Part shown: positions 57,701-64,000 of the stretch, one piece after another
Position numbering within the stretch: position 1 is the first letter of the stretch
Layout of the letters: every line of letters starts with the position of its first letter
Assembly: GCA_030549495.1 (NCBI GenBank)
Contig: JAUIRK010000643.1
Location: forward strand, 434,001-498,000
DNA length: 64,000 nucleotides
Source of the DNA: Nectonema munidae
Taxonomy: Eukaryota; Nematomorpha; Nectonematoida; Nectonematidae
Direction: 5' to 3'
Translations under genes and position numbers: made by a program
The notes under the pieces: generated by a model
What the model saw: only the letters and a program-made list of their open reading frames with translations
Told to the model about the DNA's origin: nothing
The model's database searches: none

Positions 57701-59750
57701 AAATTCGAAATCATTATACTTTTGAACAAAATTTTTTTTATTGAAATACAACAAAATATAAGCGAGGAATAAAACAAGATAGCGGAGGGAACAACATTTC
57801 GTGTCAAATGATTTATTGTGAGTGATGATTTATATATGTTAATATCTGTCTATTTTATGTTCATAGAGTTAAAGGAAGATAAAATTTGGTCTTTGGGAAG
57901 TCCATAACGCCACTTTTTTTTTATGTATTTGCAATACATAATATGATAGCCCTTCAGCCTCACTATTCTATTAAAACAATATACATGTATTTTGGAAATT
58001 GAAGTTCTCTTGTAAAATGATCATCATTAAATAACCTAACACTCTGTGAAAGAAGACCTCATTTTGAATTACAATATACCTTAAATCAGTGTTTCTCAAA
58101 CTATTTTAAAGTTTTTTGCATGGAGGTTTAACTTTTTTAAATTCTCGCTTCGCGTAAACTCAACCCCGCGTAAATTTCTTAATTTACAGTATATTTAAAC
58201 TTTATTCTCAAAATTCTACAAATAAACACATGTGTCAAAAACATTTTACGTAAGCACTTTGGTTTGTCTGTATGTGTGCATGTGCGCTAATAAATGGACG
58301 GAGCTAGAATTGTCTGTACAACAGAACGCAGCTAGCAGTTACATTGTTGCGCCTTCGCGGTCCACCTTAAACCACTTTACGGTTCCCCAGGGGACCGCGG
58401 ACCCCAGTTTGAGAACTGCTGCTTTAAATGCACACTTATATACCCTTACCACCATCAGTTGCTTATAAATGTGATACTTAAGATTGAATATGCTGCATTC
58501 AATTCATGACACCAACAACTACACTATAGAGAAACCTCAAAAATTCGCAAAGTGGGTTTCGACTCACAAAGAGGGACTGAAAGATTAGACATAATGATTG
58601 AATACAAGAGAATTTACCATTTCTAATTACAAAATGCCTTGCATGCACAATTATACTTATATAATAATTGTACAAATATTTAGTTTAAATTTTATCCATC
58701 AATGTATAAATATTTTAAATTACCTTAGTATATACATTATAGCTACAATCAACACAAAATTTTAATTTAATAATTATAATCCTAAGAAAAATTTTTTTAC
58801 AGTCAATCATAAAAAATACATTTTAACCAAAGAAATATGACTTAGTTTTAAAGCAATTCGTAAAGTGCAACGACGTTCGACTTCATATGAGAAAGTTTTA
58901 TGAAAAATGAGATAAATCATAACTCACCTATTTTTATCAAAGAATTAAAAATGTGATTAGAAATTATTATACTGAAATTTATATTTACGCAGAACACACG
59001 CTACATATCTATTTTAAGAGCAAAAACTTGACCCCCATCTTCCTCCCCCCCCCCCTCCCTTCCCTACGATTTTATTTACGTCCCCTCCCAGGCTCAGCTC
59101 CTTTAAAAAATTTTAATTTTTTGCTCCAAGAAATATAAATATAAAGAAGAAGCATAAAGAACAATAAGTTTGTGTATATTTATCATACTATTTCTAAAAA
59201 ATAATAAACTAAAAAATGTAAATGTTAGATTTTAAATTATTTAATAATCAAATCAATTAGATAAAAATTTTTTTGTATATCTAATAAAATAATTTCGCCT
59301 TTCAATCCACCCTAAAGATTGTTTTCTAGTGTGTGCTCTGAAAATTTTAACTGTATATCACATGGTCCAAAATATATATTTTAATTGTGAATTTATTGAA
59401 AAGTATAAAAAGCGTTAATATAAGTGTAGATCAGAAGCAAATGGTGATACAATTAGTGAAAAATATTGGTTTATGATTAATTTTTCAGTAAAAATCGATA
59501 AACTCTTTTTAAATTGCGTATAATTTTGTTGAATCTTAACAATTTTCATCACATATTGTTAATTTCAGTCAAATCGTATAAATTACATAAAATCGAGTCA
59601 ACACGGCTTTCTAACAAACCTTTTTTGCAGCAACATTTTTTCATCGACACATTTAATTTTCATTTAACCTTAATTCCAAAATATGACGAAAATATTTACC
59701 CCTTTTTTCGAAATTTTGAAATGGAGGTGTTCGGATTGTTTTTGAAATAA
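54797..59750 (+). CDS. Spliced Ser/Lys-rich protein, partial model (first exon not found)
   Basis: Candidate exons: 54797-54935 (phase 0 in, 1 out, donor GTAAAA), 56930-57034 (1-1, GTAAGC), 57098-57226 (1-1, GTAAGA), 57867-57899 (1-1, weak donor GTCCAT) and 59569-59750 (1 in, TAA). The 63-bp intron 57035-57097 has good borders on both sides. The joined frame is 588 nt, divisible by 3. The peptides include EEEHDEQHRLSVFKGEVQIA, then VPKRKSYTYISNVNIDKN, then SGTSLSNGSFNFSELSGSFS (Ser/Asn-rich), then IESTRLSNKPFLQQHFF. The second and third exons are the firmest; links to the first, fourth and last exons rest only on phase. A hAT fragment (55530-55905) sits in the first intron. Not recognised. 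Confidence 0.45.
55080..55325. repeat. A-rich degenerate repeat
   Basis: Loosely repeated GAAAAAAATATAAAATAGAACTG-like words, akin to the A-rich tandem repeat at 50228-50445. Confidence 0.4.
55530..55905 (+). pseudogene. hAT transposase C-terminal (dimerisation) fragment
   Basis: The plus strand reads ELHPIKCACEEVFSLYIGSF and, after further decay, FFEYHAALTIGISTASCDRS followed by FST, the P/A...S-AS-CERSFS block of the hAT C-terminal dimerisation domain. A shifted frame continues LFQRKVKKAECLTCKLLYYS, matching the usual L-R-x-M...R-L-x-x-L-x-L-L-x-I tail in layout. No BED finger or catalytic core remains. Confidence 0.7.
56310..56460. repeat. Degenerate AACTAACT tract
   Basis: CTTAACTAACTAAT, AAACTAACTAGA and TTACTAACTAACATT words repeat over about 150 bp. 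Confidence 0.5.
58087..58421. mobile_element. hAT MITE, 335 bp
   Basis: The ends are CAGTGTTTCTCAAACT and, reverse-complemented, CAGCAGTTCTCAAACTGGGG. The 8-bp flanks CCTTAAAT (58079-58086) and CTTTAAAT (58422-58429) match at 7 of 8. The GTCCGCGG and CGCGGTCC blocks are typical of this class. The open frame at 58232 is inside the element and not a gene. Confidence 0.88.
59030..59105. repeat. Pyrimidine-rich hAT-MITE scrap
   Basis: Long C runs followed by CCCAGGCTCAGCTCC resemble the right arm of elements like 20133-20407. The left arm is missing. Confidence 0.35.
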
Positions 59751-60423
59751 AAAATACTAAAGTTTTTACGATATAAATTTTTTTACTAACATTAATTCTT
59801 TCTTATATCATTATAAATACGAAAGCATTTTGAATGAACGCTTAAGAGTATTACCCGTATTGCACAATGAACTGATATCATCCGACGGATCTGAAGTACA
59901 ACTCTTCTTTCGCAAAATCAAACTAAATTTGTTCCACTTATTTTTGAGATGCTTGTTAACTCGTTAGGTTTTACAAGCTCTATTGATCTGTCACGTATTT
60001 GCTGTATTCTTTTACTTTGTTGTTGCGATCAATTACTTTGTTTTTGCATTTGATTACGCCATTTTTGCATGCATCAACTTTCATCTTATTGACTGTCACG
60101 GCGTCATGTCAGACAAAACGTTGACCATTAACATTAAATGCAAACGCACTTTCCTTTCTCTATCATTATATCAGCATTCATCCACCACTTGGAACTTTTT
60201 GAAAAATGTTTTTCCTCCCATAAAATTTAATAAAATACAGCACTGACGCAATTGATTGCAACAACGCCTTATTATATCACAAATTACTGTAAACAATATA
60301 AAATCTAGTCTATCAATTTTTGATTAGGATCTCCATCATCAAATTTTAGAATAACTTTTTTATTTGAAAGGAACGTTTAAGAGTTGTACAAAGTCGCTAT
60401 CATTCTAAATTATCTTTTAAGAT

Positions 60424-61161
60424 ATGGCTAGTTTTTCTTCTTGTGAAGAAGTTCCTATTGAAGGCTCTCGTGAAAAAGTTGCATACCGACCATCTCTCAT
60501 GAACATTGAAATGGATCAGATTGATCAATTTAACTTAGCCTCAAAGGAAATCCAAATTTTATTGCCAGACGAACCAAGTAAGATTTACTTATTCTACCTA
60601 ACTTTAATCTCTTATTCCCGATTCCTGTTTTAAATACTTATATCTTTCAAAGATGATTATACCATTTTTCATTTTCATTGTTATTTTACTTTTTCTCATA
60701 TTGATTGCAATCCTCAAACTCTATTGTTTGAGATTGCTAGAAAAGATTTGATTTTATTGAAAAATATAAGTTTTATAGGAAATCTCTTACTGCCCACAAA
60801 ATAAATAAATACTGAAATGGAACAAATTTTAGTGAGAGTGTTAAATCTGTGTAATACAAGATGGAAAAGATTTAAAAGAATATATGAATCCTTTGAGGTA
60901 GAGTAAGAGATACGATGTATTTTTGTATCTATCTTTCGTTTACCCTTAATTCACGTGATATGGAAGAAACATTAACAATTTGTTATTTTTAAATGAAGTG
61001 GTGCTGCGTCATTGAAAATGACGTGGAAATTATAAAAAGTAAATTCCGAAATAAAATGTCTTTATTCAGATAAAATTTTTGGGAGATATATTTTCGACCA
61101 CCATGGTGATCAACTGATCTTCAACTACCAATTAGACAAGGAGGATGGCGTGTTGCTGTGA
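60424..61161 (+). CDS. Two-exon small gene, 81 aa
   Basis: Exons 60424-60577 and 61070-61161 join over a 492-bp intron with GTAAGA donor and TTTATTCAG acceptor, in phase 1. The spliced length is 246 nt, divisible by 3. The protein starts MASFSSCEEVPIEGSREKVA, continues MDQIDQFNLASKEIQILLPD, and exon 2 reads KIFGRYIFDHHGDQLIFNYQ to GVLL-TGA. It is acidic, with no signal peptide or membrane span. The same phase-1 donor could instead use the acceptor before 61441, giving a different, basic C-terminus. The donor is close to consensus and codon use is mixed, which makes this one of the better models. Not recognised. Confidence 0.55.
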
Positions 61162-61440
61162 TCTGAGTAAAATGTATAAGAAAAATCTGTAACAAAGGAA
61201 TAGATAGGGTTTAGTTTATTTATATGAAGGGGTGTGCGTTTGATATAAAAATTTAATTATTCTCTTTAGCAAATAAATAAAATTTAAAGATGATGAAAAA
61301 ATAATGATTAAGAAAAAATATAAAAATTACTCAAATTTAGGCAAAAAAAAAAATGAATTTTGTGAAATATGGGATGCCCAAAAATTTGAATGTACTTAGT
61401 TTAGTGCAATTTTTAATATTATTTTTATACAAATTTGCAG

Positions 61441-61634
61441 ACATGCAAAGAAGTGGATTTGAAAGCAAAGTCAAATTTTTCTTCAAAGTTTATGTGCATA
61501 AAATGAAAAAATATTATTTAAAACTAGAAAAGCTAATTTTTTTAGCTAAAAAACCATTGGTTTTTGTTTTATACGACACCAAAATAAAAGTTAACTGCGA
61601 CAAATTTAAAAAAAATTATAAAAAATTGCTATAA
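61441..61634 (+). CDS. Alternative or downstream terminal exon, basic and Phe-rich
   Basis: After ATACAAATTTGCAG, a strong acceptor, a phase-1 frame reads MQRSGFESKVKFFFKVYVHK, MKKYYLKLEKLIFLAKKPLV and ends KNYKKLL-TAA. It matches the phase of the donor at 60577. The upstream in-frame extension (from 61353) is hydrophobic and coincides with a polypyrimidine tract, so I favour splicing. Residue style resembles 50459-50619 and 53453-53638. Confidence 0.4.
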
Positions 61635-62124
61635 AATATATGCAAAACTTTATTTTACTTTAAAAATTATAGTAAATAATAATTGAAAGAAAAGTAACAT
61701 ATATTTAAAACCATATGTTTTTCGACTTTTTTAAAGCGAAAATTAAAAAATTTAACAAAAGGACATGTTAACATTTTAGGTCGAATATAATTGAATGTAC
61801 TGTTTGAAGCTTTAAACTCATGCTTTACAACCTTTTATAAACCTGTCTATACTAATTAAAACCTAAAGAATTATGTTCACCCGAAATATTTTTTTGGAGA
61901 TTATAGTTTTTTAAAAAAACTTTCTTATATCTTATAAACTCTAAAACAAGGAAACACATATGTAATTGAAAAACTAGACACTCAATAAAACAAACTCATA
62001 TATTTACACATAGATTCTATGAGATTTTACAAAATCAATAAAAATTAAAATTACAAATTAATTAAAAGATATCAGTTAGATTCTCAAGTTATTAAGAATA
62101 TTCTTATTATAAACAAATTATATA

Positions 62125-63845
62125 CTATAATTCCCCGCGTATAATGATGTGCAGTTTTTTCCCTCAAAATCAACCGTCAAATACCGCTGCATATTATACT
62201 CGGAAAAAACACTATTTATTGATGAATTAAAAATAATAAATATCTGTTTTAAAAATAAAAAAAGCACATATTTAATGAATATTTTTATCCGGAGCTTTCA
62301 GAGTCGTCATCATCATCGGAATTGTCAAAAAGCTGTTTTGCTTGCTCTATCGACAGCATGTCCTCATAGAAGAAATCATCGTCATAGTCTTCAAATCCTC
62401 ATCATCAGTATTCTCTGCTTCATCTTGTGGTGGCGTATCTGTCCATAGGATATCGTCCTCTGTGCCGTCCATAGCATTTAAGATTGAGCAATGCTTGAAT
62501 GATTTGATAATGATGTTAGAATGTAGCTCTTTCCAGGCCTTTTTCACCCATTTGGTCACGGATAATAAATCAGGTGCACAAGTGCGACCACCTTTAGTGT
62601 ATGATTTTTTTCCATGCTGCATTCACTCTTGCCATTTTGCTTTGAGGAGAGATTTCATTGGATGATTGATGGCCCACGTCTAATGGCTGAAGTATTGATG
62701 TCATGCCTCCAGAGGTGATAATAACTTCTGCCTTGTGTTGTTTTTATAAATGCTTGATGAACTCGGGGTTTCGGTGGTACTTGAAAGCATCAAGAACAAG
62801 CAGGCCGTTGTCTTTTTTTAACAACCCCCTGCACGATTCCTCCACACAACATTGGCCCAGTCCATCATCAATCCATAATTCATCCATCATTTTATTTGGG
62901 AACGCACAATAACACCATTACGAAATTTCTTTCCCTTTGTATGGTTGGTGGAAGTTTTGTGCCATCAGACATGCATGTCAGCATCACAGTGAATCGGCTT
63001 TTTTCATGACCCGTAGATTGAATTGATATAGAAGATGTCCCTTTTTTTCGATAGTAAAGATTGATGGGATATCAAAGGTAAGTGGCGTTTGATCAGCATT
63101 GCCAATGAGAGTCAGAGGTGGATTCAGCTCTTTGCGTCGCTTGATGAGGAATCGTTGAAATGCCGTAATCTTTTCTTCGTAGTCACCAGGTAATTTCTGC
63201 GCAATGTGGGTTCTTCGACGTACAGACAAATCATGACGTGCCTGAACGTGTAGCACCAATTACCGGAGGCCTTAAAATTGGCTAGATTGAATGGTTCAGC
63301 ATGCAATTTTGCTTTCATGCGTATTTGAAAAGTACTCAATGCGAGACCTTTTTGACGGCACTCAGTAATATAGTCCACTGGTTGTTTCTTCAGTTCTGGA
63401 TAATAAGCTGGTGCACCCCTGTTAGCACGTTTCTTCCTGGGCATCTTGTTCAACATAGTCTTTTTTGTTCGCCACAGTCTCACATTACTCTCATTTAGCA
63501 TAAATTTACGGGCAGCAGACCTATTACCATGAGACTCTGCATATTCAACCACTTAAAGTTTAAAAGCAGTGTGATATGAACTTCTACGAAGCATTTTGAT
63601 TTTATGATAAAAGAAAACAAATGAGATGAACAAAGACTTTGATTAATAAACAACTCTTTTATTGATTAATTCATAAACAATCGCATGATGCGTTTACATT
63701 GCAATCGATCGGAAATCTGTTTTGATAGTCATCTCAAAATGTGGGTGCGTATTATACACAGGTATACGGATTTTTCCTTTGATTAAAACTCTAAAAAATG
63801 AGTGCGCATTATTCACGGGTGCATTTTATACGTGGGGAATTACGG
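62125..63845 (-). mobile_element. Tigger/pogo transposon, both ends present, TA target duplication
   Basis: The left end reads CTATAATTCCCCGCGTATAA and the right end, reverse-complemented, CCGTAATTCCCCACGTATAA, followed by related GTGCA/TGCGCA words. TA lies on both sides (62123-62124 and 63846-63847). The 1721-bp length is typical of a Tigger with most of its transposase. Ends and size indicate a fairly recent insertion. Confidence 0.93.
62285..63594 (-). pseudogene. Tigger/pogo transposase (CENP-B/POGK-like), frameshifted
   Basis: The ATG at 63594 gives MLRRSSYHTAFKL, then a stop, then VVEYAESHGNRSAARKF (helix-turn-helix). RRKKRANRG-like and PELKKQPVDYITECRQKGLA segments mark the CENP-B DNA-binding part. 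A shift near 63245 leads to RHDLSVRRRTHIAQKLPGDY and GNADQTPLTFDIPS (first catalytic Asp of the DDE_1 domain). Further shifts lead to FTVMLTCMSDGTKLPP, then LLVLDAFKYHRNPEFIKHL (second Asp) and SGGMTSILQPLDVGHQ (the Gly-rich LQPLDV block). The C-terminus is AWKELHSNIIIKSFKHCSI and an acidic tail. Multiple shifts make it inactive. Confidence 0.88.
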
Positions 63846-64000
63846 TATGCTCGATCCTTCATCTACCATAAATTTCTGGCGCACATTTTAAAATACTAGT
63901 TCAATTCAGGTTTAGAATCTTTGTTTCAAATCAAGTGCTTACATTACAAATAGTGGCGAAGTTTTTCAAGTATCGAAGCATCATTTTGTTTATGCTTTCA

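Noticed and set aside
57545-57754. Minus-strand 69-codon frame
   Set aside because: No motif, no splice sites that pair, and AT-rich chance composition.
58232-58468. 78-codon frame
   Set aside because: Lies largely inside the hAT MITE 58087-58421 and runs through its right end.

Overview
The window is about 64 kb of AT-rich animal nuclear DNA. Short introns (about 38-75 bp) sit beside multi-kilobase ones. Many decayed transposons are present: piggyBac, MULE, Tigger/pogo, hAT, LINEs, tRNA-derived SINEs and MITEs. No bacterial-style operons or rRNA/tRNA genes are seen. An invertebrate, plausibly an arthropod, fits best; I cannot name the species.

Layout. 1-2410 is a satellite with a 66-bp higher-order unit. 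2.5-28 kb is gene-poor: LINE 3' ends (3.3-4.0 kb minus, 8.4-9.25 kb plus), SINEs, an 822-bp MITE, hAT MITEs and a decayed MULE transposase carrying PHD-finger and OTU-like domains (24.86-27.48 kb). 28.7-33.5 kb holds two spliced plus-strand host-gene models: a six-exon coiled-coil protein and a 49-residue two-exon protein. 30-38 kb and 49 kb hold TTAA-flanked mini-elements with a shared GCAGACGA core, and 35.5 kb holds a scrap of a second piggyBac transposase. 39.5-48.8 kb holds the most unusual locus: a gene built from a tandemly repeated exon pair (splice phases 1-2-1-2-1, two exons of exactly 101 nt, recurring SDQ...KSF(L/F)F motifs). Its largest intron was invaded by an RTE-like LINE, apparently then hit by a piggyBac. 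50.4-61.6 kb holds further short, phase-compatible exons (Ser/Phe/Lys-rich) that look like parts of small spliced genes. 62.1-63.85 kb is a near-complete but frameshifted Tigger/pogo transposon with both ends and TA target duplications.

Evidence for host exons is only reading frame, splice-site consensus, phase compatibility and internal repetition; no transcript data were available. I recognise no specific function for any host gene model.
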